A stretch of 64,000 nucleotides of DNA from positions 56,885 to 120,884 of the forward strand of contig CANMNN010000010.1 in assembly GCA_947499305.1 (NCBI GenBank). Direction: 5' to 3'. Below the pieces are notes generated by a model. It did not search any database. It was given only the letters and a program-made list of their open reading frames with translations, and was not told where the DNA came from. Below are positions 16,701 through 25,189 of the stretch, piece after piece; position 1 is the stretch's first letter, and every line of letters starts with the position of its first letter. The stretch comes from an uncultured Arenicella sp. GTDB taxonomy: Bacteria; Pseudomonadota; Gammaproteobacteria; Arenicellales; Arenicellaceae. The position numbers and the translations under genes were made by a program.

Positions 16701-19700
16701 ACGTAACGAGAAAGGAACATCATTTGATCCAGCGGGAATATCCACATTCACAGCACCAGCGGATAAAAAGTTTCCTTGCTCTGTGACAGCTTGATATTCA
16801 ACTCGAACTCTTAATTCGTCCGAATCATCAAGACCAGGAGGTCGAATCACTTCACCAGAGATCGTAGCAGTTTGGAGGATGCTCAGGTTTATATCGCTTT
16901 GGCTTACTTCACCTGAAAACTGAATTGCCTTATACGGGTCGGTTGTAGTTCCATTGCCCGTGTAATACCCACGAGAAATTCGATTATTACAATTGCATTG
17001 ATAACCAATAATATACGCCTTTGTTCCTTCAATCTTACTTGCGGGTGTAGCCATCAACTCAAATGACTCCAACCGCCCACCAGAGTTGAAATTAAGCCTT
17101 TGATTGATTCCAGTAGAAGTGCCTATGCTCCCATTATCAAAAACTTGGTACAAACCCACCGTAAAGATAGAGATTCCTAACGGGTCGTCAGCTGGCGCGC
17201 TCAACGAGCCTTTAACATTAAATGGCGTAAGTAAATCTAAGGTTAGATTTTTTAATAAAGATGGCAACACGAATGAGTTTTGCGGGGTACTAGCGACGGT
17301 TTCCCCTGACTCGCTTAGTACTCCACTACGAACAAAGCCCAAATTTTCACAGCCGAAGCACTCATAAAAAACTCTGTAGACCGCGCCTTTGTCGACACTT
17401 ACTTCGAAGTCGACTTTAGTTTCACCAGCTCCAAAAAGAATAGATACCGTCTGTTCATCAATACGCAAATACTCCTTAGAAAATGACTCAATCGTCACAC
17501 TTAAATCGAGGAGATCATCGGTCTTCTCGGCCGCTCTAAGCAATCGACCTGACACGAGCTCTTGCAGATCAGACTCCAATTCTAATTGTATGTCTCTGCC
17601 ATCGAAGGCGTCGTCAAATTGAAACTGTAGATCAGGTGGCGCATCACGAAAAGCAACGTTACGGATCGCCTCAACCCCATAACAGTTACAATTATTATAT
17701 GCAATGGTATAAGTAGCCGGGTAATCAAGAGGCGCAGGGATCGAATATGCTACCGATGTCTGCCCAGAAGGTATAACGAAATACGCATCTCGAGTGCTTC
17801 TCCGTTCCTCTCCATCCTCAAATCCAATGGTTTCTAATTGAACCTCGATACTTAACTCTTGATCAGGTGACATATTAGTAGGCCTTAAAATGAGACCGGA
17901 AACATAGTCGGCTTCAATCAAATCGATGCTTAGCCCACTCAAATCTTGAATCAGCGGAACACGCTCTGACTCGCTTTCTCGTGGGGCAGTTCCAGAATTG
18001 GAGTAGTAGCCAGGGCCTTCAATCCCATCACAAAGAGCACAGTTATAGCTTAGTTGAAACGTAGTGTCGGGAAACGGCGGCACAAGAATATCGAAACTAG
18101 CAAATTGAGAATCGGGATCAATAGATAGACTCTCTCTGTATACAGGGGTAGGAAAATAACTGCCATCACGTCTAAGAACAGTTAGTTCTATAGACGCAAA
18201 AAGAGTCGAACTACTAATGTAGCCCGCAGGCTTATTGAGTTGGCCTGATATTTTAAAAGGCTTAAGCATTGTCATAGCAATCTGAGAGAAGTCCTCGCCT
18301 AGAGAGATTCGACTCGCATCTTGTTCTTCAAGAACTGTGCCAATTCCGTTGTACCAACCGAAACGAACATTGCCCGAGCAACTATAACAATTATAACTTA
18401 AAGTGTACTCAACATCAGAAAGAGGCGTTGTTTCAACTTCGAAACTTCCACTCTGCTCGTTAGCGAGTATTGTGAAATCGTCATACTCTTGATCAACAAA
18501 ATTACCATCCTGATCTAAAACTCGCAAAGTAACCGTGCCAAAAATTTGGTCGAGTTGATTTACCCCTGGGGCTCTGCTAATTGAACCTGAAACAAGTCTT
18601 GGCTCTATAAGTGGCAGTGCGATGTTAGAAACGTCTTCTCCGACCATAAACTCTTTGGCCGAGCGAACATCAGCAACACTCGTCTCTGTGCCTACGAAAC
18701 CACTTTTGGCCACTCCTTCACAATTGTGCTCGCAATAGTATCCAACTCGATAAACAAAGCGAGGGTCAGGACTGACTTCAAGCAGAAACGTATTACTGTC
18801 AGAGTTCTCTAAAATACTAACTGACTTAAAACTCTCCGAAATCGACCCGTCGATTGTATTAACTGATGTTGCTGATATTCGTAGATTGATATTAGACGAA
18901 ATATCCGACGTCGCTGGGCGAGATGCAATGCCCGAAAGAATGAACGGACGGACCATAACAAATTCCAAGGAATGCTGATCTTGAGCCCCTAGAAAAGGAG
19001 TCGCAAGATCAACATCGATAGTGGCTCCGTCCTCACGATAGTAGCCCCTGTATACTCCACAACCAATACACGAGTAGGATAATTTGTATTCAGCCGCTTC
19101 TATTGGCGGGAGAGCCACCGAAAAATCCGCTGAAGCTTGATCGCTCAATAAGTTTAAATAGTCAGAATTCGACTGTAGCAGCCTTCCACTTTCGTCGAAT
19201 GCAGACAGAGTTACGTCTACAAGCAGTGCCTCCGATGTGTCGGCTCCTTCATATCGACTCAGCGTGCCACTGAAAATTCTCGCATTTAAGAGCGTAAAGT
19301 TTAGATTAGAGGTATCAATAGAAGATAGATCTTCAGCATCTTCAATTGAAAAAACTGAACCAGCAGAAGCGTAGTAACCACGATTTGAAACCCCAAAATC
19401 GAGACAGGAGAAGCAACTGTAGGTAAGCACTGCGATTTCGCCATCTCCGACATCAACGTCAAGTGAAAAAGCAATCGATGTTTCATTCTGAGGAATAGTT
19501 ACATTTTGCGAAACACTTTGGAGAAAATTTCGATTTTCATCTAGAACGTCTAGCCGCACGTTCATAGACGTAAAACTTTGTAGACCAACATTTTCTGGCA
19601 GTTCAAGCTGTCCACTAAAGACCTTAGCTTCAGAAGATAATGAAAAACACAGGATACTTAGTAAAGCTAAAGCTTTCGCTGCTATTTTACCTAATTTCAT
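13704..19700 (-). CDS. giant secreted modular protein: about 16 CxxC beta-modules plus thrombospondin type-3 repeats
   Basis: About 1998 residues. The start is the ATG at 19700, five bases after a perfect AGGAGG; an upstream in-frame start is rejected. A signal peptide (MKLGKIAAKALALLSILCFS, then SSEAK) is followed by roughly 16 diverged modules of 105-120 residues. Most modules have a hydrophobic-strand opening (for example VSG-x-L-x-RP), a central beta region, the pattern Y-x-C-x-x-C and then RGYY-x-x-x-GT. After them come thrombospondin-3-type calcium repeats (DDDSDGVSNQIDNCP, DTDRDGFCDLGDLDDDGDG). The last residues are LCIPLFT...IICL, a C-terminus shared with the subtilase at 36045. The protein is exported and probably an adhesive or structural surface fibre; function is unproven. 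It is co-transcribed with the gene at 19711, which ends 10 bases before this start. Confidence 0.85.
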   Translation of the reverse strand: MKLGKIAAKALALLSILCFSLSSEAKVFSGQLELPENVGLQSFTSMNVRLDVLDENRNFLQSVSQNVTIPQNETSIAFSLDVDVGDGEIAVLTYSCFSCLDFGVSNRGYYASAGSVFSIEDAEDLSSIDTSNLNFTLLNARIFSGTLSRYEGADTSEALLVDVTLSAFDESGRLLQSNSDYLNLLSDQASADFSVALPPIEAAEYKLSYSCIGCGVYRGYYREDGATIDVDLATPFLGAQDQHSLEFVMVRPFILSGIASRPATSDISSNINLRISATSVNTIDGSISESFKSVSILENSDSNTFLLEVSPDPRFVYRVGYYCEHNCEGVAKSGFVGTETSVADVRSAKEFMVGEDVSNIALPLIEPRLVSGSISRAPGVNQLDQIFGTVTLRVLDQDGNFVDQEYDDFTILANEQSGSFEVETTPLSDVEYTLSYNCYSCSGNVRFGWYNGIGTVLEEQDASRISLGEDFSQIAMTMLKPFKISGQLNKPAGYISSSTLFASIELTVLRRDGSYFPTPVYRESLSIDPDSQFASFDILVPPFPDTTFQLSYNCALCDGIEGPGYYSNSGTAPRESESERVPLIQDLSGLSIDLIEADYVSGLILRPTNMSPDQELSIEVQLETIGFEDGEERRSTRDAYFVIPSGQTSVAYSIPAPLDYPATYTIAYNNCNCYGVEAIRNVAFRDAPPDLQFQFDDAFDGRDIQLELESDLQELVSGRLLRAAEKTDDLLDLSVTIESFSKEYLRIDEQTVSILFGAGETKVDFEVSVDKGAVYRVFYECFGCENLGFVRSGVLSESGETVASTPQNSFVLPSLLKNLTLDLLTPFNVKGSLSAPADDPLGISIFTVGLYQVFDNGSIGTSTGINQRLNFNSGGRLESFELMATPASKIEGTKAYIIGYQCNCNNRISRGYYTGNGTTTDPYKAIQFSGEVSQSDINLSILQTATISGEVIRPPGLDDSDELRVRVEYQAVTEQGNFLSAGAVNVDIPAGSNDVPFSLRSSSGSNAIYTVQAHYFGPNTSVAGVSYYTEFGSSPTRQGADSLSQEELSGLRLYLLNSQELKVNLARPPQASIDAPITVMLSFFDGFFRRDLGSHTISPGEHEISADISVVIKNSESFQLQYDCIDCPQDIASIGFYNRSGSVPRRSQGERLQIDGLQSEVELDLIYASEIFGELVRTDSHAGIDYSCVVRAYSPLTIIDAIFSKSKTIEFPSTHDRVTYSLSVPANSNTDFVVEYSCAIASDPRDYNGYFNTSGTRQSIDVAELLSISQLEQIPEFPMLSQQAVSGVVRRDASDDASEELRVRVSALRANFVGADIFASESIVLERGVTEVPYQLLLPENEEFIISLGSACIGFCVDNPLTRGGYYNPIGTVAKISDATILRSSESLSNIDLSLRYLDRQALTVLRPDGVGVESAYFLNIVTSERLQGGFLSPIKREFVEIPAGESEAQVEFLIDPLADIVVEYECALECRGAFPRGFYAASGSVISETAAGSINGNLLSTTRFQMLASKNVQVEVVTPLGFDRERPIAISVSALITEGDTVSELVQPLVLASGEVAGSFVVDLPILDNASYSFKVSCVRGCNDVSFDSFYSEVASRLNIADASHYSITELPSNLIIDLIVDKVIRGSLNRPENVESDVSLNLSVAAVHSDLSASYSTLVFIPRGSASSDFQIVVPDVSVPSFITVNCSGACQSGGVALPTFVGDLGEVFFRDQAALINLNEATDFFSIDLAAGVSVHLQLSQPVGVSLPDDQEVTVIVETLGLGNIVLDSIESTRKLQQVLMLDQLATFDIAVTTVGRNGFRIRYQCDGCDGVEPEAYISSVGSTLMATAEQFDFRKDLFLFSRMLGTDAIDDDSDGVSNQIDNCPQVANSLQSNFDNDRFGDLCDLDSDNDGVVDAQDAMIFDRRLCGDTDGDLCDDCSSRSYNPLLDGVDTDRDGFCDLGDLDDDGDGIPDQDDNCPTVNHDGGNPQSCGVTTDNDQLCIPLFTKSERLTIICL

Positions 19701-19710
19701 GACTACCTCC

Positions 19711-20325
19711 TCAGTGAAAACTTGCAACGCCAGTCTGCGTAAGATGGTCAATTAACCTTATAACAAGGTCATGTTTCAGGTCCGTAGCCCTAAGTAGCTT
19801 GACAGATTCATCTTCTAACTTATCTATACTTCTCATATTAGATAGATAACGATCTGAAATATTTTGATCTCGAGTTACTTCGAATAGAAACTTGTCAAAC
19901 ATCTTAGCTTGCATGCCGTAAATTGCGTGGCGAAGCATTTCCTTTGTATAATTTTGGCGAGGCAAGTTATACGCATCACTTAGATAACTCCAATAATTAG
20001 CTCTGTCATCTCCACCCCATTCACGCATTAACTCTAATACTGCAGGATGAACTTCCCTAAAATCAGTTGTAGAGCCCAGCTTTGGCATCCGCGATTTTTG
20101 ATTTTCAGGAATTGATAAAATTGACTCTGGCTTAAGCGGATCGGCTCTAGAAATCTCAAGCGATTTATTTTCGACGTCTTGACTTAATATCGTTTTGTTA
20201 GATGTCGTAGAGCCCTTCTGATTAGGATGCGCCGAGGAATTAAGATTTGTTCTTGGGCTATCGGCGAAAAAAAATACAGTGGCGCCGAAAACAGCACCGG
20301 ACAAAAAAATTAATACCTTATTCAA
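19711..20325 (-). CDS. membrane-anchored protein of unknown function upstream of the giant modular protein
   Basis: A 204-residue protein that I do not recognise. It opens with a single hydrophobic helix (about 3-21) followed by a Ser/Thr/Asn-rich stretch (about 25-75) and a helical C-terminal half, so the bulk is probably periplasmic. The start is a TTG at 20325 with AAGG nine bases ahead; an in-frame TAG lies just upstream and no ATG follows nearby. Its stop lies 10 bases before the giant gene's ATG and the strong AGGAGG of that gene overlaps this gene's last codons, so the two are coupled. It may help export, assemble or anchor its large neighbour; this is inference from position only. Confidence 0.6.
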   Translation of the reverse strand: MNKVLIFLSGAVFGATVFFFADSPRTNLNSSAHPNQKGSTTSNKTILSQDVENKSLEISRADPLKPESILSIPENQKSRMPKLGSTTDFREVHPAVLELMREWGGDDRANYWSYLSDAYNLPRQNYTKEMLRHAIYGMQAKMFDKFLFEVTRDQNISDRYLSNMRSIDKLEDESVKLLRATDLKHDLVIRLIDHLTQTGVASFH

Positions 20326-20759
20326 GAATAACTACCTTGTAATTAAAAGCCAAAAAATGAACTGATATTGTAGAACAAAAGGCGTCTCAATTGACATCGA
20401 AGATTGGCATAAAGGTAGCCTATCGTATTCGTCAAGAATTCCCCTTTAAGTAAAGGAAGCATTACTTATATTTGTGTTAAGTAAATGCATTTATTCGCCG
20501 TCGAGGCAAATCGCTCTGTGGCCATAGTATTTTGACGTGAAACCTACCTGAAACGAATCTGTTACCAAAGCAGCGAATGACAAATGTTGGTCCTCAATAC
20601 TCGCGAAAGAACAAGACGAGTTTGATAAAGACGATAAATCGAAAACCCATCTATTACTTTATTGCTCACCCTCAAACTCGATCCATAATTAATAACTAAC
20701 GTACTGTGTTGTTCGCTCAGATAAGTTCAATATTAATGGCCTTACCCAGGTTACACGCA
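20326..20759. other. intergenic region with AT-rich inverted repeats
   Basis: These 434 bases lie upstream of the gene at 20325 and downstream of the AraC regulator, both minus strand. I see a near-perfect inverted repeat GCATTACTTA / TAAGTAAATGC at 20459-20488 (one bulged base) and a short palindrome CCTTTA-ag-TAAAGG at 20443-20456. They could be operator sites or a weak AT-rich hairpin. No protein-coding frame is convincing. Confidence 0.5.
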
Positions 20760-21848
20760 TCACTGAAATAACTGCCGATACTCCAAAGGAGGCCTGCCCG
20801 CCCACTTTTTAAAAGCGCGACGAAAATTCGATGCATCGCTAAAACCCAACTCTTGAGCGATGGTTTCGACCTTATTGGGCGTATCTCGTAAAAGTTCTTT
20901 TGCGATATGAAATCGATGCTGATCGACAATATTTTGATATCCGTCTTTCTCTTGCTTTAGGTTCCTAGCGAGCGTTCGCTCGCCAATGTTCAGCGCTTTC
21001 GCAACCTCCGCGAGAGTTGGATAACAACGTCCTGCCTCAGATGAGATGACGCCTAGCACTTTAGATTTCCAGGTTTTTTGAACATTTCCCTGCCTTGCAA
21101 CTAGCGCGTCTTCGCATTGCCTCACAACAAGTGCAGACGTGCTTCGGTTGTACTTTACATTCGGCGCACTCATCTGCTCTTCTGTAATCGAGTATGAATT
21201 TTCATTGGCGCCAAAATGCACCTTTGCGCCAAACATGTCATAAGAATCGGCACAGCGTGGGCGGCTATGAGTAAACCTTAACTCTACATCTTTTGGCTCT
21301 CCACCGAGGAACGCAATGATTTTCTGATGAAAATAACTGAAGTAAGTATCGATATAAAATCGCTGTAACTCAGGAACTAAGTTTTCTTGAATCCAAGGCG
21401 CGACAACTTGAATACGACACGCACCATCTACCAGCTGAGTATTATTGACAAAAATTCGAGATTCCAAGCTCGAGAAATAGGTAAGTCTCTCAATCGCTCG
21501 ATGCAAATTCGGCGCACATAACGCCGCCCGAATACTTAACCCCGAGGCAAGCGCGTCACGAAACGGCAATGTTTCGACCGAGAGGCCAAAATTAATACCG
21601 AAATCTCCGGTGCTACACACCTCCATCGCCGCGAGCACCATATCAAAAAACGTAGTTGGTGCGACCAAGCCGCCAGGTAGTAATAGTTCATCCTTTGATC
21701 GACCTGCTATGTCAGCAATCAACTGACCGTCAAACCCTCGTCGATCAACTTCATCGCAAATAAATGCGCCGTGTATTGACGGTATTGAAGGCGTATTTAG
21801 GTAATGAAAACTTGCACCTTCAACGCACGATTTTATTGCTCGAGACAT
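20760..21848 (-). CDS. AraC-family transcriptional regulator with arabinose-binding-type N-terminal domain
   Basis: About 362 residues. The N-terminal 190 residues resemble the Arabinose_bd-type ligand domain of OruR/ArgR-like regulators (LIADIAGRSKDELLLPGG..., GDFGINFGL, APNLHRAIERL). The C-terminal domain has the two AraC helix-turn-helix motifs: LAEVAKALNIGERTLARNLKQEK and VETIAQELGFSDASNFRRAFKKWAGRPPLEYR. The start is the ATG at 21848, with a TTG one codon earlier. It is separated from, and divergent to, the membrane protein/lipase pair at 22097-24456, which it may control. The ligand is unknown; relatives often sense amino-acid or fatty-acid-like metabolites. Confidence 0.88.
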   Translation of the reverse strand: MSRAIKSCVEGASFHYLNTPSIPSIHGAFICDEVDRRGFDGQLIADIAGRSKDELLLPGGLVAPTTFFDMVLAAMEVCSTGDFGINFGLSVETLPFRDALASGLSIRAALCAPNLHRAIERLTYFSSLESRIFVNNTQLVDGACRIQVVAPWIQENLVPELQRFYIDTYFSYFHQKIIAFLGGEPKDVELRFTHSRPRCADSYDMFGAKVHFGANENSYSITEEQMSAPNVKYNRSTSALVVRQCEDALVARQGNVQKTWKSKVLGVISSEAGRCYPTLAEVAKALNIGERTLARNLKQEKDGYQNIVDQHRFHIAKELLRDTPNKVETIAQELGFSDASNFRRAFKKWAGRPPLEYRQLFQ

Positions 21849-22036
21849 CAAATCATTTTAAGTATTTTTAGAGATTGGTCAATTTTATAGCTGAGCGCAG
21901 AATAAGAGACATCACGTTTTATGTTCGCTTATTAGTCAAACGTAAGCTTAAATCTGCGAATCGGCACCTTAGAACCTGAAAATGGCGGAATTTAACCTTT
22001 AGCCCATACTGCAACATTGGTTATGCTGGTCGAAGA

Positions 22037-22062
22037 AGCGTCAATGATGACGCTGGTTTTTT
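22037..22062 (+). terminator. orphan intrinsic terminator or attenuator upstream of the gene at 22097
   Basis: AGCGTCA (22037-22043) and TGACGCT (22048-22054) form a perfect 7-bp stem with a four-base loop ATGA, followed by GG and six T residues. It points in the plus direction, yet no plus-strand gene lies before it; the upstream gene is on the other strand. It would stop a transcript begun in the 180 bases before it, 35 bases short of the next start codon. Confidence 0.75.
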
Positions 22063-22096
22063 AATGTATCCATCATAAGATCAAATATTAAGAAAA

Positions 22097-23284
22097 GTGA
22101 AAGAGAACATACCAAAAAACGAAGGCAAATCAGTAACGCCCACCCAAAAGAAGTTACTAGCGTTCTCCGTAATTGTAATGCTCTCTATCGTCACTTGGCT
22201 TCTCATTGATTCCAAACCCTCTGAGCTCACCACTAAAGTTAGTGCAGCTAACACGCCTAAAGACGAAGAAAGAATAAAAGAAATTGTCGTCGCTTCACAC
22301 AAACCAGAAGAGCAAAAACTAGACGAAGACCCATTTCAAGGGCGTGAAATGAAAGCTCAGTTCTTACAAGTTGCTGATCTATACAAACAGAATTCGAGAT
22401 ATCCGGCGAACTCTATACCTGTCGTTGGCGAACGGTTTGCTCAACCAGTTAAACCTTTTGAGCAAGCAGAAGTCGAAACACCCTACCCTAGTGATAAAAA
22501 CGACTCTGACCCGATTAGGATAAGCGCCTCCGTTGAAAAAATAGAGTATTTCGCAGGCGACCCAATTCATGCACGCGTAATTGTCAGCGGTGGCGACGTC
22601 GACGAATATTCGAGAATTGTAGTGCTCGGCTCCATAATCAGTGTAAGCGACGGCAGAGATACTGGATTAGTCGTTAGCTTTGAAAAGACCAATTCGAACG
22701 AATTTCGTTCAATTATTGACACTAGAACGAGCGCACCGGGCCAAATTCCTCGAGAAGCACTTTTAAAGCTTATAGTGAAATTGGAAAATGGTAGAGCGCT
22801 GACGCAAACCGTACCATTTTTCTATAACGGCTCGCCTTCAGCCAGAGTCGAGAACATAGGCAACAGCTATCAAGAAGGGCCTTTTCTAGTTATCCCATTG
22901 CAATACAACGTATTCGAAGCTGGGTACTACTTTGTCGATACCATTCTTGATGATGCTGAAACAGGGCAGCCCTTGGTGCAACTCCAAACGGAGGGAAGAA
23001 TGCAGATCGGCAATGGCGTCTTAACTCTCAAGGCTCATATTCATGCGTTGAAGGATGCGGGCTCAGCAGGTCCGTATCGTCTACGTGTGGTCAATACATT
23101 TCGAGCTGGAACTTTCGAAGAAACCGGTGATGTTGCTGCCACCGTCAGCCAGCCATTCGGTTACGAACTGCCAGGTTTTCCGTTTTCCCAATACGATGAC
23201 ACCCCTTTTATCGACCCGGAAGTACAAGAACGAATAGAGTTCTTGGAACAACTTGGCGGTGAGGGAGAAGAAACTAATAACTGA
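22097..23284 (+). CDS. membrane-anchored periplasmic protein of unknown function, partner of the lipase gene
   Basis: A 395-residue protein not matched to a known family by eye. It starts at a GTG (22097) with only a weak ribosome-binding site. One membrane helix lies at about residues 20-40, followed by a charged linker, so the rest is outside the inner membrane. Residues about 135-375 are rich in beta strands and look like two or three immunoglobulin-like or C2-like domains. The C-terminal tail is acidic (EFLEQLGGEGEETNN). It precedes the secreted lipase-like gene by 98 bases on the same strand; the shared terminator at 24469 suggests one unit. Lipase foldases are also anchored periplasmic proteins encoded beside lipases, but this one does not look like the helical Lif family. 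Confidence 0.6.
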   Translation: MKENIPKNEGKSVTPTQKKLLAFSVIVMLSIVTWLLIDSKPSELTTKVSAANTPKDEERIKEIVVASHKPEEQKLDEDPFQGREMKAQFLQVADLYKQNSRYPANSIPVVGERFAQPVKPFEQAEVETPYPSDKNDSDPIRISASVEKIEYFAGDPIHARVIVSGGDVDEYSRIVVLGSIISVSDGRDTGLVVSFEKTNSNEFRSIIDTRTSAPGQIPREALLKLIVKLENGRALTQTVPFFYNGSPSARVENIGNSYQEGPFLVIPLQYNVFEAGYYFVDTILDDAETGQPLVQLQTEGRMQIGNGVLTLKAHIHALKDAGSAGPYRLRVVNTFRAGTFEETGDVAATVSQPFGYELPGFPFSQYDDTPFIDPEVQERIEFLEQLGGEGEETNN

Positions 23285-23382
23285 ATAAAAATATAAGTCG
23301 GTATTAGGTAACTACCCCGTTTGTGGCTTGGGGCTAAACAAACCACACCCATAAATATAATTATGATCTAAGGAGGCTTTAA

Positions 23383-24456
23383 ATGAAAATTCTGTCGATA
23401 TTGTTTTTGACGAGTGCTTTGTCCTATGCGTTACTTCAAAGCTCTGACGCTCAAGCTGAAATTGCTGGAAAAAAGATAATCTTTGTACACGGGCTACAAA
23501 CATCACACCTATTACAAAAAAGGGGCACGCTAACTGCGGCGCAACGCAGAGCTGACGCTATCGAACAAGCGGGTATTTTTGCACCCCACGTGGACGATTA
23601 CATCACGTACTCGAGCACCGAACGCTTGCAAGGCACCGTTCAACAAGAGGTATACAGCCAAATAAAAGCGCTAGAAGCAGCGGGAACGTGCTCACAAGGT
23701 TGCATGCTAGTAACGGCCTCTACGGGCGATCTTGTTACTCGCTATATGTTATCCCGGCTAAATGCTTGGAACATCAATTCAAGCAAATTCAGAGTACTTG
23801 GAACGGTTGACATGGTAGGTGCTGGGGGTGGCAGCGAACTGGCCGACGTCGCGGTAAGCGTTTTAACCAGCAACAACATCTTTAGCGCGGCAGCAAGGGC
23901 CGCAATGAAAGCATGGCTAGGCGCCGACTTTAGTGGCTCGCAGCCAGCGGCATTGGGAATATTACATGATTTAAGACCGTCGATTGCACGGGTAACGGCC
24001 ACATCGAACAGCTCAGTCCCCCGCGTCAAAATTGCTGGTGGCGGACAGGTTGTACCATTGAATCTAACCGGCGTATTTTTGGATGGCACCGATGACGGTG
24101 TTGTGGCGATGCACAGCGCATGTGGCGCACGCTATAAAGAGTCGATCGACTCATGTTCAAATAGCATACGAATTGATGGTCGATTAGCCAGTGCCAATGG
24201 CCCAAGCTGGGGCTTCTGGCACAATCAATTCCCAATTCTAATGGCCGAAAAAATGGGCCATACACAAGCTGCAACTACCGATCCTGTGGGTCGCTTAGTG
24301 GCCATGAATAAAGGAATCAATGTAGGAGGCATTTCTATCAATCCAAGCGAACGCCAATTTACTACGGGCCGATGGTTCTGGAAGAAGAGCTATCGCATTG
24401 TGAACTATAATGAGTCTACTCCCTTCGCGACTTTTCTTGTCAACGAAATAGACTAG
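23383..24456 (+). CDS. secreted alpha/beta-hydrolase, lipase-like
   Basis: A 357-residue protein with a signal peptide ending SDAQA. The oxyanion strand reads IIFVHGL. The nucleophile elbow is A-S-T-G (Ser113), the A-x-S-x-G variant found in some bacterial lipases instead of G-x-S-x-G. Asp238 in DGTDDGVV and His280 in GFWHNQFP complete a plausible catalytic triad. Several cysteines (CSQGC; SACGARYKESIDSC) could form disulphides in the periplasm or outside. A good AGGAGG ribosome-binding site precedes the ATG. It follows the anchored protein at 22097 and ends at a strong terminator. Activity on triglycerides or short-chain esters is inferred from the fold only. Confidence 0.78.
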   Translation: MKILSILFLTSALSYALLQSSDAQAEIAGKKIIFVHGLQTSHLLQKRGTLTAAQRRADAIEQAGIFAPHVDDYITYSSTERLQGTVQQEVYSQIKALEAAGTCSQGCMLVTASTGDLVTRYMLSRLNAWNINSSKFRVLGTVDMVGAGGGSELADVAVSVLTSNNIFSAAARAAMKAWLGADFSGSQPAALGILHDLRPSIARVTATSNSSVPRVKIAGGGQVVPLNLTGVFLDGTDDGVVAMHSACGARYKESIDSCSNSIRIDGRLASANGPSWGFWHNQFPILMAEKMGHTQAATTDPVGRLVAMNKGINVGGISINPSERQFTTGRWFWKKSYRIVNYNESTPFATFLVNEID

Positions 24457-24468
24457 ATAGTTATAAAG

Positions 24469-24506
24469 ACTCGGAAGCAAGCCTTTGTGCTTCCGAGTTC
24501 TTTTTC
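24469..24506 (+). terminator. intrinsic terminator after the lipase-like gene
   Basis: An 11-bp perfect stem, ACTCGGAAGCA (24469-24479) against TGCTTCCGAGT (24488-24498), with an eight-base loop, followed by TCTTTTTC. It begins 13 bases past the stop codon. Confidence 0.92.
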
Positions 24507-24615
24507 AGGCCCCATCCATCAAAAGCCGCTGCTTAGGCAACAAAGAAGTGCCTAAAAACTTTATATTCGAGCTGAACACAAGAACTCGCGGCTGGCCCGA
24601 GTTACATACCAGGAA

Positions 24616-25167
24616 TTACAGCCCAATGGTTACAAAACCAGAGGCATCTATTGTGATAAACCCAAAAAATACTGGTGTGTTGGCCTGCAAGTTAAATGTC
24701 TTTTGATTTGCAACACTCGCACCACACGCATTCACCGAAATATCAGCAGTACGAGGCCCCGACTGGAATGAGCTTACAAATATTTCGTAACGCCCCGAAC
24801 CGATATCAGTAGTGGGTATAACAGACTCAATCCTACGAGACCCAAACTGACCTGAGACACCACTTAACTGCCAGGAATCACACGCGCCATTCACAACTGA
24901 GGGAACACCTTGGTTGACCAATCTCAGCCCTTCCGGTGTCTGCAACTCAAGAGCCAAATCTGGTTGCGTAAACAGCTGTAAGGTCAAATTGATACCGGAA
25001 CAAGCAACTGAGTCGCACGTAACTTGCTCTTCATCAAGTAAGAACGATGTTATGGCTGGCATGGCTCTAATTGAATTCGACAACGCCTCCTGCGAACCAA
25101 CCATGGCAGCACCTGAAAACACAGTGGCCCACTTCAACAGTTGGCGCCGAGCTCTGTTGGCTTGCAT
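24616..25167 (-). CDS. small exported protein of unknown function with possible Tat signal
   Basis: A 183-residue protein. The N-terminus RARRQLLKWATVFSGAAMVG has a twin arginine followed by a moderately hydrophobic stretch, which fits a Tat signal. The rest is beta-rich with two cysteine pairs (CDSVAC; CDSW...NACG) and could be one jelly-roll or pre-peptidase-like domain (GRYEIFVSSF). It ends in a hydrophobic strand with GFVTIGL. No family is recognised. It is the third gene of a minus-strand set of three exported proteins (22 bases after its neighbour), and converges on the lipase gene across the terminator at 24469. Confidence 0.6.
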   Translation of the reverse strand: MQANRARRQLLKWATVFSGAAMVGSQEALSNSIRAMPAITSFLLDEEQVTCDSVACSGINLTLQLFTQPDLALELQTPEGLRLVNQGVPSVVNGACDSWQLSGVSGQFGSRRIESVIPTTDIGSGRYEIFVSSFQSGPRTADISVNACGASVANQKTFNLQANTPVFFGFITIDASGFVTIGL

Positions 25168-25189
25168 GTCTACTATCCCTTTCAGTGAC

